A stretch of DNA of 64,000 nucleotides from Scilla litardierei (Eukaryota > Streptophyta > Magnoliopsida > Asparagales > Asparagaceae): contig CM061142.1 in NCBI GenBank assembly GCA_030789695.1, positions 799,355,258 through 799,419,257 of the forward strand, written 5' to 3'. The notes beneath the pieces are model-generated. The model worked only from the letters and a program-made list of their open reading frames with translations. It was not told the DNA's origin and did no database searches. Position 1 is the stretch's first letter. Each line of letters opens with the position of its first letter. Below, in pieces: positions 11,501 to 25,785 of this stretch. The translations under genes and the position numbers were made by a program.

Positions 11501-11686
11501 CTAAGACAGTTTTAAACCTTCTTTTTGACGAGTAACATACAGATATTCATCCTCATTTATATCTTTAGTTTCTAAGTGATATCCGTTTAAACGAATATCC
11601 TTGAAACTTAACAGATTCCTACTTGGGTTATGAGAGAAAAGTGCATCTTTTATTATTAGTCTCGTGTTATTTGGGAGCAAAATCAT
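11501..11686 (-). pseudogene. pol: Copia protease-integrase linker fragment (element C)
   Basis: Minus-strand 61-residue frame with RNLLSFKDIRLNGYHLET, the conserved segment between the Copia protease and the integrase zinc region. The catalytic DTGA-type protease motif is not seen in the short sequence left upstream. Confidence 0.65.
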
Positions 11687-12053
11687 TGCTTCACCAGATC
11701 ATTCCATTATGTTTGACAGTCCTGAAATAGTAATGACAGGACCATCATAATCATTTAAGCTAATAAAATAGCTTTTTCACGAAGGATTGTGTGCGTCGAG
11801 GCATATCCACTAGGCGCTCGCACTTCATCTATAGAACATGAATTCAATACATTAATAAAAAGAAAGACATTCATTATTGACAAGAAAAGATATACCATGA
11901 TTAAGTAAACTACAGATGAAGTACTGATAACAGATAAAGTAAATGCATAACAGATATATATGACATCAGTCTAGGAGGTCGTCATTCTCGAAGTCGTTCA
12001 TTGTGAACTTGGTTGACAGCTAGTTTTCCACCAGATTTGTTTCAACGGAGACT

Positions 12054-12991
12054 TCAGGCTCGCCTGATACAGATCTTGAAGGTGTCGTGGAGTACGCCAG
12101 TTTCTGGACCAATGCCAGTCATGCCACATCTGTGGCATTTGTCCTCCCAATTTTTCTTGGGAATAGACGTTTGTCCAGTGTTCTTTTTCTTCCACTGGAG
12201 CTTCTTCTTTCCCTCATTGTTTTTGCTCTGGGGAGGGTTGTTGTTCTGGGGAGGACCTTTGGCCTGCCTCTTAGGGGCTTTCTCTTTGTTGAATTTCCCC
12301 TTCTGTTTGTTCTTCTGCTTTTGGAAAGAAATTTTGTGAGCCTCAGGGAGAGAAGCTAAGCCTACATGGCGTAGGTTATGTGTGGCCATTAGCAAGTCTC
12401 TATTCTGCTCAACCATGAGAAGACAGGAGTGCAGGTCAGAGTACTTGGTGAACTTGTGTTCACGGTACTATTGCATGAGGATTGCATCCTTCTCATGGAA
12501 GGATGTGTAAGTATTTTCCAACATGCGTTCTTCCGTGACTTCTTCACCACAAAACTTCAGGCGTGAGGTGATATTGTGAAGTACTGAGTTATACTCAGCA
12601 ATAGACTTGAAGTCCTGAAGTCGAAGATTTTCCCACTCATAACGTGCACGTGGGAGGATGATATCTTTCTGATGCTTATTCATGTTCTCTAGTGCAGTCC
12701 ACAACTCTATGGATCTTCTACAGTGAGATATTCGGCATTCAGGGTCCGATCAATATGTTGCCTGATATGGATTATGGCTTTCGTCTTATCTACATCAGAG
12801 ACTATTAGTGTAGAATCTGCCTCAGCAGTGCCCGTTGTCGCGGCCGTGGCTGTAGCCGTAGGCTCAGGAGTAGATATTGTGGCCATAAGGCCTTGTGCGC
12901 GCAAGTGGAACTTCATATCCACATGCCAGCTCAGATAATTCTTTCCAGCCAGATCGAGAACTTCAAAGTCGACGCTCGCTATTTTTGCCAT
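12054..12991 (-). pseudogene. gag: Copia Gag (element C)
   Basis: The ATG is at 12989-12991. The N-terminal part (FEVLDLAGKNYLSWHVDMKF), the middle (KDIILPRARYEWENLRLQDF) and the C-terminal basic region with one zinc-knuckle-like C-x2-C are typical of the UBN2-type Copia Gag. The three parts lie in frames 12707-12991, 12468-12704 and 12054-12416, separated by in-frame stops near 12705 and 12470. The knuckle keeps the first two Cys but not the usual His and last Cys. Inactive. Confidence 0.8.
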
Positions 12992-13322
12992 ATTATCTAT
13001 GCATTTAAAATAACATGAATTAATAATAAAGCATATTAAAAATTCATGTAAAATTAATAAATTAGTTACGTGAATCAGCCAGTCACCATATAATAAAGTC
13101 CAAAGTTCATAAGATATCCAGTCCGGAAAATGCAAAAGACAAAAATGGAAAAGTACAACTTGGAAACACATTGGGGTTCCAAAAATTTTGCAATTTTGCA
13201 TGTCTTTAAGGAAAGATACTCCGTTCTTTGGCTTATACAGATATATCCTCACTACAATTCAATTTCTCTCAAAAAAGAAAGAAAACACATGGAATATAAA
13301 ATGGTGACAAAATGGCCGATCC
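12992..13322 (-). other. Leader of element C upstream of gag
   Basis: AT-rich and non-coding. After interruption by element D it should continue at 31461. No tRNA primer site was seen in either piece. Confidence 0.5.
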
Positions 13323-15808
13323 TGACATGCCCGATTTTTGCACTATACGTGTATTCTACTTAACACACGCGGTATTTCTACCTACGATGCATACATGTGC
13401 ATGAAATAAGCATAGATATCGATGTATGTGACGTATTAAACGAGGGATTGGACCGTAATACGTGGCTAAGAGAAGAGAATGTGAATGTGAATGCGGGAGA
13501 AGTGCAAATGGCGTCGTGGAAGTAAAACGACAGGAGTGTGTTAGACGTGTATGTGTGAAGCATGTATGCATGTATAGATGTGCGTGGATGTGAGTAGGGA
13601 GAGCCATGCTAGTGTGAAAGGGGTTAGGGGTCAATGGCAATCCCCGGAAATTTTTAGAAAGGTGAGGGGCAAAACGGTCATTTAGACTAAATTTGATGTG
13701 CGTACATACTTAAGTGGTCGGTGCATAAAGTAATGGCAAACTAGTAAATAAGGAAAAGTTGGGAGGCATTTTTGGAAGGTTATTTTAGTCTTTTTAAGTT
13801 AAACATGGCTTATGGAGTAAGTAAGAAGTGTGTAGAAATTCAAAGAGAAATCTTTTTCTTTTCTTTCTTGAATCTTCTCTCCTCTTCTCCCTTTCTCTTT
13901 TCTTTTCTTCCCCAAATATGGCCAGCCACCTATGTTCCCTTTCCCCCTCCTTCTTCAACTCAAAAATGCTAATTTCTAATCCCAATTAAGAGGTATTCAA
14001 GCTAGCTTCAAGAGGTAAGAAGATGGAGAAGAAAAGAAGAGAAAAAGAGGAGGAAATCAAAGTTTTTGAGGTAGGAATTACTTGGATTTGGAATTCCAAT
14101 AATTTGTTCTTGCTACTATGTTTTTATAGCATGATTCACTTAATATGTGATAGGAATAATCAAAAATCCATGTATCAAGTTCAATTTCACAATTTTCCCC
14201 TTGAAATTCTTAGCAAACCTATCTCTTTTAAATTTCAGAAACTTTGATGTCTGATTTTGCCTTGATTTTGATTACTGTAGCTCGAATCATGTTTCGAAAA
14301 AAATATGTGCTTGTAGACCTTGAAATTCTGCCCCAAAATCATATAACTTTTGATATAGTTTCAATTCGGAAATTAGGAGCAATAAATCCATCTTCACAAC
14401 ATGTCTGTTTGATTTTCAGTGTTGACATTGTTTAGTAAAATTGGCCTAGACACTTGCACACATCATGGAATTTTATGATCGTGGTCTTGTTGGAAAGTTA
14501 ACAAGTGTTTCTAAAAATTCATCAGAGTGCTTATATATCAAAATTCTGCTTCCAACATGCCCAAAATTGGCTTTCAATACAGGCTCTGAAATCTGTCTTA
14601 AAAACAAATTTGACACACTTTGCCAAATACTTCTCCATAAATCACACACTTAATATTTTTGCGTGAAAATTTATCTGTGAATCCATAACAATCATATCTA
14701 CATGCTTCATTCAGGAAGTTGTGCTAAATTATATATATATATATATATGGATGACATCAGGCACTTTTTATGACAGTATGTGTATTTCCTGCAAGCTGAA
14801 GCTTTTGCATGGTGATACGATTTGTGTAATATTGCCATTTGCACTCCTATTGTCCATGATTGTTGTTATTACCTAAAAGAAAGTTGATTGGTGTGATATA
14901 CTATTAAAATTTCTAATGTGATTGATATGTGGAACACGATGCATATCATGTGTTCGATGAAATGTCTCAATGAAGGCAACATCCAGTAATTTGAGAAACG
15001 TGTATGTGTTAGTATTGGCCTTGAGCCACATTGATGATTGGTAAAGTTAGTGGCTTGAATGGCATGGATACGTTGTAATTGTGATTGGTTGAGATGTTGT
15101 GATAGAGGGCATGTCACGTGAGTCCATGACCCTGTGTTTAATGATGGACAGCTGAGGTGATATGTGCATACCCATGCCATCAAGACCTCTAACGTGTCAC
15201 TTATGATGTTAACGTATAAAATGGAATAAATATCAATCCTCTCTAATGAGGGTGAGTTAGCGAAACCCGGGTTTTAGGTGGGATTTGAGTAAATTGTGGA
15301 TATGAGGCATGGACTGTGAAGTTGGGAGATGATTATGTGATGTGTGGAGTTTACACTCACTCGTCTTTACCGGGAGTGGAGGGGTTACTTACACCCACTC
15401 GCCTTTATCGGGAGTGGAGGGGTCATACGGAGGTTGGGTTATATGTGGATAGCCTCACTCCTGCCAGGGACGGGGGAGGTGAGGGGCCCGGCGTACAGTG
15501 CCCGTGTCCACTGCGTCGTGTGCTATATTCGTCCCACATTTGGGGTGAAGTACAGGTCCTGTTATCACACAGTTTATCCAAGTTCCAATTAACTCAATTA
15601 TGAAATAATAAAATAAGAATTGAGCGATACTCCTTCTGCTGGCAGCACTTTCCCTTCCCCTTGCCAGTTCCTTGTGACTCTGTGGCATGTCTCTGGCACT
15701 TGTACTTATTTTATTAGATATTAGTTGCTTAAATACTTTTGTTATTATTATTATTATTATTCGTGCTAACCCTTTTCTTGCAGCAGCTCGACATTGGACC
15801 GCATGTAT
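13323..15808 (+). repeat. Element D 5' LTR, 3' end deleted
   Basis: Matches 25826-26870 plus 29470-30939 with scattered changes. Homology stops near 15808, so about 516 bp of the LTR end, and presumably the primer site, were deleted. It contains a CT-rich leader-like stretch (13850-13920), a short AT microsatellite (about 14728-14748), two tandem copies of a 'cctttaccgggagtggag'-type unit (15360-15425) and a TTA microsatellite (about 15741-15761). The short frames it contains are not genes. Confidence 0.8.
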
Positions 15809-16325
15809 GACTCTGTGGGTAGTGTTTAGCCTTAGGACAGAGTCCTAATGCGAAGAGCTCGAGGTGTAGAGTTATCTGGGGGTCGTTTTAGACTCTTGGT
15901 TCAAGATCTATATAGGAATACCAGTATGGTATGGCTATTGACTTGTAAAGTTGTATGACATCCTTGTGTATGATGTATAGTTAGATTCGTGTGCAAGTTA
16001 CGTTAAATATACGTGTGTGGATCCTTAATGTAATGTATAACATATTGAATATATATATACTTATATATTAAGATGTGGGTGGCATCTAGATATGTACAGA
16101 GCATGTGGATTCATGTGTATCCTCTTGTATCCCACCTTGGTAGACGCGGGTATACTAGATGTGTAGTGTCACTGATGATGGAATTATTTAATTGAGTATT
16201 GGCTGACTAGGAAGATATAGATTGATCTATATAGTTGAATAACTATATGAGGTGTATTGTTAGATGTGTGTATACGTGTGTGGTGTATACTATATGAGGT
16301 GTACACGTATGTGGTTGAATGACTA
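15809..16325. other. Element D interior, left segment
   Basis: TG/TATG-rich non-coding sequence with no frame of note. It ends in GACTA, the target-site duplication of the nested solo LTR. Confidence 0.6.
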
Positions 16326-16611
16326 TGTAACGACTGGTTTTCATGTATCTGGATTTATTATATTATAATATATGTTTTGGTGGATTTTCTCCTCGTGTGT
16401 GGTTTTCGTCTCCGTAACTTTCATTTTCGATCGTTTCGTCGTGATCTTCTAGCTTCTTTCGTTGAACGTCGATTTCGGAGTTAGTCATTCGTGACGGGCT
16501 TCATATCGGTCATATCTTATTGTTAGATCAAGCCTAGGAGTCTTAGGAATCGATCCCGGAGCTTCGTGCTCCATTTCGGAACTTATGGTGCACATTAGCC
16601 GGTGTAAGAAG

Positions 16612-17012
16612 GGGCACCGACCGACTAGATGACGATCCAGTCGGTCGGAAAACCTTCTTGAACCGATTAGTGGGCTTTGTAAATTTCTCAGGAGTTACTG
16701 TTTATCATTAGTCGGTCTAAGAACGTTGGTTGACCGACTAGGTTGCAAACTAGTCGGTCGGCAATGCTTCTTTAACCGACTAACTCATTAACTATTTTTG
16801 GTACCAGTTACTGTTCCCTCTTAGTCGGTCTAAGAACGTTCATCGACCGACTAGATGACAAACTAGTCGATCAGTAGTTGTTCCTGGACCGACTAAATCT
16901 AAATCCTATTTTTGTACAGGAGTTACTGTTTGGACTTAGTCGGTCTGCGTTGGTCAACCGACCGACTAGTTTCCAAACTAGTCGGTCAGTGGTTGTTCTC
17001 TGACCGACTAAT
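16612..17012. repeat. Palindrome cluster TAGTCGGTC...GACCGACTA (solo LTR)
   Basis: Alternating GACCGACTA and TAGTCGGTC motifs about 10-75 bp apart, in roughly four 95-bp units each with 'gagttactgttt'. Adjacent motifs pair as hairpins. The TATA box TATTTAAA follows at 17055-17062. Confidence 0.9.
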
Positions 17013-17054
17013 CAGTGTCGAAACCCTAATTTCTGGGCAACCGCCAGCCCTTCC

Positions 17055-17062
17055 TATTTAAA
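17055..17062 (+). promoter_or_regulatory. TATA box of H-family solo LTR
   Basis: CCTATTTAAACCCC follows the palindrome cluster by about 45 bp. AAACCCTA telo-box motifs flank it (about 17020 and 17101), as in promoters of many plant housekeeping genes. Confidence 0.6.
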
Positions 17063-18363
17063 CCCCTCCCAAACGTTTTCTTCTTCTCCCTTACGACCTA
17101 AAACCCTAGTTTCTCCCCCATTGAGCCCCTACTACCTCAAACCCTTATTCCTTCATCCCAAGCCCAAAATCCATCATCCAAACCCACCCTTAACACAATC
17201 TACCTCTCATCTTCCTCAAAATCTCATCAAATCCCCCAAAACCCTATTTCTCCAAACTTCTCCATCCATTTCCAGATCTGAACCCTAGGTTCCCCGGAGC
17301 GTTTCTTCCGTCGCCGTGGTTGCTCGGCATCATTCTTCCGTTTCCTATACGGTAATAATCGATCTCTTAATGTTTTCATAACCCGTTGTGTTTTTATGAA
17401 ACCCTAATGAAATGAATGTTGTTTTGATGATTGTTTCTCCATAACAGCGACTTCCCGTAGATTAGCATCTGTGAGACGAACCTTCGTGATCGTCATCCTC
17501 GGTGCTAGGCAAGTGAAACTTGCCACTTAGGGTTTAGGCCATGTTTTAGGCCATTTGCTTGTTGTAGGCGTAAAAGAGGCTAAGCGACGAAATGATACTC
17601 GCCTAGGCGCAAATTTAGGAACTAGCTTGACAACGAAGCTAGATCCGACATTTATCATGATTGCACAAATACCATGTCATGTTTAATTTACATAAACGGT
17701 ACGCAAATTAATTGTCATGTCATTGCATTCTTTAAGTGTTTCCGTGATTGCGTAGCTTCGCTACAATACTTGTGTTTCCTGGCTCGTGTTCCAGAAGCGG
17801 GCCATGTGTTGGTTGATAGCCAATGTCCGATATACTTGTTTCCGGCTAGGTGCACCCCTACGCCAAATGCTTATGAGTCGTGAACTAGAATGCGAGCTCC
17901 TGTGCGGGGCAACCCCTGGCTCATTTACTGAGCTCGTGTGCAGGGACCCTGGCTCGTTCACATGTGGGTATTGGGGGTAAGAGTTAAGCGGCCAATCAAC
18001 TGGGAGTCTGCCCGATCAGCAACTGCAGTGGTAAGGCGTAAACTCTGGGTTTTGGGATAGTGTTAAGGGGCCAATCAGCGTGAATGCCAAACCATTCAGC
18101 TGTAAGGCGTAAACATCTACAAACAACTTGAAACGTGACTAGTGAAAAGATTGAGTTTGTTAGTAGCTTGGCTACTCTTGACTTGTCCCGATAATTGTTC
18201 TCTTGTACTTGTTGTTTCACCATGTCTTGCTTGTGCACTCATGTTATAACTACCATGTCATGCATACTAAAACTGCTAGGTTGTTAGTTGCCTTACTTTC
18301 AGTTTCCTTGCCCAAGTCTTTTAGACTTGCTGACATGTGCCCCTTTACTCTTTTGGGTGACAC

Positions 18364-18471
18364 ATGTTAGATCCTGAGCTTGAGTACTTTGTAGAGGACG
18401 AGGTGTTTGCTGACGCCGAGCCCGAGCCTGTGTTTGGCGAGGAGTACGTGGACACTGGGGACCATTCCTAG
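18364..18471 (+). CDS. Acidic micro-ORF in H-family solo LTR
   Basis: ATG-initiated frame of 35 codons plus TAG, rich in Glu, Asp, Pro and Val (motifs DPELEYFVEDEV, EEYVDTGDHS). It is exactly the same length as the copies in both H LTRs and is codon-alignable with those in A and E. No signal peptide or known domain. Whether it is translated is unknown. Confidence 0.5.
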   Translation: MLDPELEYFVEDEVFADAEPEPVFGEEYVDTGDHS

Positions 18472-18826
18472 TGTCTTCGATGTGTTTTCCCTTTTGTTTA
18501 GACTGTTGTTTTATTGTCGGTGCGTAGCACCTATACTTTGTTACGTTGTTCCTTTTGTTGGCCTTGTTCTGGGCCTTTAGACTCTTTCTTTTAGCCTGGT
18601 GGCTTTTCTGGATGTTGAACTTAATTTTTCATGTTGGACAAATTATGAGATATGAGATTTTATTTCTGTCTCTCTCCTTGTGTTATTATTGTTGTTCCGG
18701 TTGTGGTTACAGGGACCTGCTCATGTTTTATTGACGTTTATCGGGTTTGGGGCTTCACAGCTCCACTCTCGTGCGGACCTTTTCACGTCTCGCCTCCATT
18801 TTAGGGAAGCGGGGCGTGACAGACTA

Positions 18827-19810
<984 letters not shown>

Positions 19811-19811
19811 G

Positions 19812-22800
19812 GCTCTAAACACTAGCACAGAAAGGCGTACCCTTTGGCAACATCTTCGGGGAGAAGCGATGGCCCTTAAAGGTGAAGCTTGGGTAATAGG
19901 GGGAGATTTTAATTGTGTTCTGTACATGAAAGATAAGATAGGGGGGCGAAGGCTGGATGCAAACATGGTGGAAGATTTTGCTAATTGTGTTAATGAGTGC
20001 TCTCTCCAAGAGCTGAAGACTGTAGGTTCCAAGCTAACCTGGTGCAACAAAAGAATTGGAGGAGAGAGAATTGCAGCTCAACTTGACAGGGTTTTTTGTA
20101 ACAATGAATGGATCACCAAGCTGTCGGAATCTTTTGCTGAATATCTTGACCCACATACAAGTGATCACTCCCCTATCGTGATCAATCTACATGCCCAGGT
20201 ATCTTCAAATCCAAAACCATTTAAGTTCTTTAACCACTGGACAAAATGGGCAGGTTTTACTGAGGTTCTGGAAGAGAACTGGAAGCAGCAGGTTATTGGA
20301 ACGCCAATGTTTTGTCTAGTACAAAAGCTTAGGCTTTTGAAAGCCACTCTGCGTACTTGGGCTAAACATCAAGCGGCCGAGCACAATATTCCAACGTGTC
20401 GCAAGGCACTGGAGGAGGTAAGAAATGATCCTTCTCTTCATCTGAATGGGGACCTTCAACTAAAGGAGCAGTAGCTATCATACAAATTAGCTGGATTACT
20501 GGAAATGGAGGAGGAAATGTACATGCAGAAAAGTCGTCAGGATTGGCTGAGCTTGGGTGACAGGAATACAAAGTTCTTTTATACAGCTATGAAGGCTAGG
20601 CAAGGACGTAACAACCTGGGACACCTAATCAATTCTAATGGAGGGAAAATTGGGACGTTCGAGGAGCTACATAATACTGCCCCAATTTTCTACAGGGAAT
20701 TATATACCCAATCCCATTACTGGCAGATCTTCCCTAAACTAGTTACTAAACGTATTATTACTAAGGAGGCTGCCAGGTGGTTTGATAGAAGAATCTCTAG
20801 TGAAGAGATCAAAAATGCAGTTTTTCAGATGGGGGCTGACAAGGCCCTGGGGCCTGATGGTTACAATGCTTATTTTTATCAAAGCAGCTGGAATCTTATC
20901 CAAGATGAGGTAATTAATGCGGTCCAATCATGCTTCAGTACAGGGAGGTTGCTCGGGCGGATAAATCACACCTTTCTCACCCTAGTGCCTAAGGGGTCTA
21001 ATGCAACAGGGCTAGGAGACTACAGACCTATAGCCTGTTGTAATGTGCTATACAAGATTATAAGCAAGGTTCTCTGTAACAGGCTTAAACAGGTAATTCA
21101 TGAGCTTATATCCCCCCATCAATCGGCCTTCCTCAAAAATAGACTACTTGCAGACTGTTCTTTGCTAGCGCACGAGCAGATCAGGGATTTTAGCAATCCC
21201 ATGGGGGCAAGGGCATGCATCAAACTGGACCTACGGAAGGCTTTCGACAGTGTGAACAGGGAGTTCATTTATTATATTCTCCACCGTATGGGATTTGGGC
21301 GTGCATTCATCATTTGGATTCAGGAATGTATCTCCACCCCCTCCTTTTCAGTTATGATTAACGGCTCCCCTTCAGGAGACTTCAAAGGGAACAGGGGGCT
21401 GAGGCAAGGTGATCCACTGTCTCCGTATCTTTTTGTTATAACTATGGAAGCCTTCTCTCTTCTGATGAACAAAGCTATTGTCCAGTGATCCATTTTGCCC
21501 ATGAGGAGGGCAGGTTCTATTTCCCACCTGTTATTCGCAGACGATCTTCTGGTTTTCTGCAGGGCAAATTCATTCTCATTACGGGGCCTTCGCAATTTAC
21601 TAGAAGAATTTTCTAACCTTACAGGGCTTCAGGTCAATTGGGACAAAAGTGCTGGGATATTTAGTAAGGGCACTAAACAGCCTGATGAGCTGGCTGGATT
21701 GTTGGGAATTAAAGTTGTTACTACCATCACAACATACTTGGGGCTCCCTCTATCATCCAAATACCCCAAGGCTCCAATGTATGGTAGGTTGGTGGACAAA
21801 TGCAAAAAACGACTTACGGGATGGACGTCTTCATCGTTATCCATAGCAGGGAGGATTGAATTAGTAAGGACTGTTATTTATGGCATTGTGGCTTTCTGGA
21901 TGCAGGCTTTTAGGATCCCATTTACTGTCCTTCGTGCTATTTCCAGGGCCTGTAGGATATTTATTTGGGGAAATTCCCGTGTTTGGGCTTGGAGGGACGT
22001 ATGCAAGCCCAAAGAAGAGGGTGGAGTGGGGCTTCGGCTGCTTTCAGATCTAAATACTGCTTCAGGTGTCAGACTAACCTGGAGAATGCTGTCTAAGGAG
22101 GGGATGTGGGCAAAATTTATGGGCCAGACATATGGGAGCTCTGAACGGTTTTTTGGAGCCTCTGGGGTTGTTTCTCAATCGGGTACGTGGAAGTTTCTTC
22201 TACATTGCAGGAACTTTTCTCAAAAACTGATCAAAAAAGAGGTGAATGATGGCACAACGACCCTTTTCTGGCACGACAACTGGCTCCCCTGTGGACCGCT
22301 CAAGAATCTATATGATCCCCCGGAGGGCGAAAGCATGAGGATGGTAAGTGAATACTGGAATGGAACACAATGGGCAAATGAACCGGCGGTCTCACAGATA
22401 CAGGCGTTGATTAGCTCCGTGCATCTAAGGCCAGGCGCTGATACTTGGCGGTGGAGCACATGTGAGGAATTCAGTTTCCGATCGGCATGGGATGGCGTTC
22501 GACATCGTGGCAACTCTTTCCCTTTCTATAGGCTCATCTGGTTCGGGGGTTGCATTGCGAAAATGGCCCTCATTCTGCTGAGAGCATTCAGCGACAAATT
22601 GCTCACGAAGGAGAAGATTAAAAGGTGGGGCGGGGATATTAACACCCGGTGCGTTTTGTGCTGTGAAGAGCAAGATGAGAGTTCTGGGCACTTGTTCTTC
22701 GGGTGTGATTACACCCAATATTTATTGCAAAGATGCTTCCTGAAACTTGGTGCTAGGGTGGGGCCGCTGTCATCCTTACATGATGTAGGCAACTTTTATC

Positions 22801-23048
22801 TACGGTGATATGGTGGGAAGGACACATTGAGCAGATTAGCCAAAACGGCTCTTGCGGCAATTGTCTGGCATGTTTGGAATGAGAGGAACAGAAGGGTTTT
22901 TAATAACACAAGCAGAAGCAAAATACTCCTATTTGAGGACATAACTGCGGATGTCAGGATAGCTCTTAAAAATCGGGATTTGGATGGAGAAGATGATGAA
23001 GACGCAATTCAAGCTTTGACAAATTGGGGATTTCGGGATATGGGGTAA
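19812..23048 (+). pseudogene. LINE ORF2 polyprotein, 5' truncated, three stops
   Basis: One reading frame throughout. It begins inside the apurinic-type endonuclease (GGDFNCVL, then TSDHSPIVI), continues into reverse transcriptase (GPDGYNAYF, YRPIACCN, QSAFLKNR, KLDLRKAFDSV, GLRQGDPLSPYLF, and the catalytic LLFADDLLVF) and ends with the zinc-binding RVT domain (RCVLCCEEQDESSGHLFFGC) and a basic tail. In-frame stops at 20472-20474 (TAG), 21486-21488 (TGA) and 22806-22808 (TGA) are the only breaks; there is no frameshift. ORF2 cuts the target and copies LINE RNA on it. It cannot act now, but is well preserved. Confidence 0.92.
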
Positions 23049-23226
23049 AATCAGTATCCAGTGTTGTAAACATCCTTGTATTGTTGCTTAGTTTTGGGGG
23101 TTAGGAATTAATAGTAGGAAGTGACGGCGCTTGTGCCCTCTCCTTTCTCTATTAATAATAATCCCTAATACGAAGTGCATTTTGTATTTTTGTACAGTTT
23201 GGAATAAAAGAAGCACACTTACTCTT

Positions 23227-23228
<2 letters not shown>
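23049..23228 (+). other. LINE 3' untranslated tail
   Basis: Short untranslated region with an AATAAAAG polyadenylation-like signal near 23202. It abuts a TA microsatellite rather than a poly(A) tract. Confidence 0.6.

Positions 23229-23284
<56 letters not shown>
23229..23284. repeat. (AT)n microsatellite 3' of the LINE
   Basis: About 56 bp of AT. Together with the TA tract at 19698 it brackets the LINE. Confidence 0.95.
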
Positions 23285-24194
<910 letters not shown>

Positions 24195-24390
24195 TGTTTG
24201 TTTATCTGTGAATATTTCTGACATGGTTGCATATCTATGTGTATCTGGGAGAAGCATATCCCTGTGTGTGCATGTATGTGTAGGTCTGTACTAGAGCACA
24301 TGTGTATGTATGGTCATATGCAGTGTGAGTATGAATGTGATGAGTATGAAGTATAGGTGTGTGTATATATATATATATGTATATATATAT

Positions 24391-24792
24391 GAAAAAGGGG
24401 ATCTAAGGTGCCTCCTTAGATGGAAATCTAAGGAGGCGCCCCCATTTCCTCACATCTCCTACAATTTTTTTGGAAATGTTTTTTCATGGGGTTGTTGTTC
24501 ACATCATGGATGATCAACATACCAAATTTCAAGGGATTTCAAAACTTTTTGAGCCCCCATCTACCCATTACAACTTCAACGGTATAAAAACGTGTTGAAA
24601 ACCCCACGAAGTTGTAAGGGGTAGATGGGGGCTCAAAAAGTATTGGAATCCCTTGAAATTTGGTATGTTGATCATCCATAAGGTGAACAATAAACCCATG
24701 AAAAAATATTTCAAAAAAATGTGTGAGCTGTGGGGAAATGGGGGCGCCTCCTTAGATTGAATCTAAGGTGGCACCTTAGGATCCCTTTACCC
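24391..24792. mobile_element. 402-bp foldback MITE
   Basis: Two arms of about 195 bp are inverted copies of each other, roughly 85% alike by eye, with a short loop near 24590. The outer termini are similar (GAAAAAGGGGATCTAAGG on the left; GGGTAAAGGGATCCTAAGG on the right, reversed) and hold a nested hairpin (ATCTAAGG...CCTTAGAT). Both sides are TATATA, so the target was probably TA. No coding capacity. I could not assign a superfamily. Confidence 0.85.
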
Positions 24793-25785
24793 ATATATAT
24801 ATATGTATATATGTATATATGTATATATGTATATATGTATATATATATGATGAATGTAAGTGTATGAAACTGTTTGGTATGTAGGTATTGAGATGTGTGT
24901 GATTGTTTGCATATGTTTACGCGTGTGTGGGGTGTATATGGATATTTATAATTATTTGACTATCATGGCAGTATGTGCGTAGGATGTGCAAAAGTAGTTA
25001 TATATATATCGTATGGCGAGGAACGTATTATGTTGTGCACTTTTGTGTGTATAGTGTGCGGTATATGTGCCTATCTGTGTGAGGCAATAGGTACACTGCT
25101 ATGGATGCGGGGTTATGTATATATTTATTTATAGTATGATTGCGATCCTTATGTGACTTGAACATGCATGTGTTAGTACGTACACGTGAATGTATGTATG
25201 CATGTGACTAAATATTATGTGTATATAGATATGTAGGTGCATATGAATGTATGTGAACTCATAGGATTAACTATTGAGTGTATAAAGATCCGGTGTACAT
25301 ACGTGTGACACTGTGATAGTGACCTGTTTATCAAGTAATGGCGTGTAGATTAATGTGTATTGTTGTGTGGTTGTGCATGGATATAGACATGTATGTAAAT
25401 ATATTAGCAGGTAGAATATAAGTCGTGAAACTTGGAGGTATCGTGATGTGAATACGATGTGACGTTATATGCACATCGACATTAGTAGTGATCTAAATAC
25501 GTATAATAATACGTATAGAGACTGATTTGTGGTGTGTGAATATGTGTACCTAAATTTTTATGTGAAAGACATGTGTGTATGAATATGTAGTGATGCTTAT
25601 AATGATATGGATGTGTTATTAGATGAGTGATAGGATGTATCTGCGATATGTGTGTGATGCGGATGTGTATGAGTGATAGTGAAGCGTATAGTGTATATAA
25701 GTGTGGTATAGATACGTATTCTTGTTTGCACTTCATGGGTAGTGAGACCATCATCCTTAGCTGACCTCGGCAAGGTTCACACCCT
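24793..25785. other. Element D interior, right segment
   Basis: TATG-rich non-coding sequence, starting with a TATATATG repeat (24793-24848). No gene seen. Confidence 0.6.

Larger units (their letters stand above)
10983..13322 (-). mobile_element. Element C: minus-strand Ty1/Copia relic, left part
   Basis: Pieces of integrase, the protease-to-integrase linker and Gag appear in the right order for a minus-strand Copia element, with stretches missing between them. Its 5' side is cut at 13322 by element D (TSD GATCC, 13318-13322) and resumes at 31456. Its 3' side is cut by the LTR of element B. Confidence 0.75.
16326..18821 (+). repeat. Solo LTR of the element H family (TSD GACTA)
   Basis: 2496 bp from TGTAACGACTGG to GGGGCGTGACA, flanked by GACTA at 16321-16325 and 18822-18826. 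It is clearly related along its whole length to the H LTRs (47343-49785, 54615-57057). It keeps the palindrome cluster, TATA box, leader-intron signals and acidic micro-ORF. With no internal region and an intact duplication, it arose by recombination between the two LTRs of one element. Confidence 0.93.
19811..23228 (+). mobile_element. 5'-truncated L1-type LINE
   Basis: Starts inside the endonuclease and runs through reverse transcriptase, a zf-RVT domain and a 3' tail with 'ggcgcttgtgccctctcc', a motif common in plant L1 3' ends. It is flanked on both sides by TA repeats, so its target duplication cannot be delimited. Inserted in the element D interior. Confidence 0.9.
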
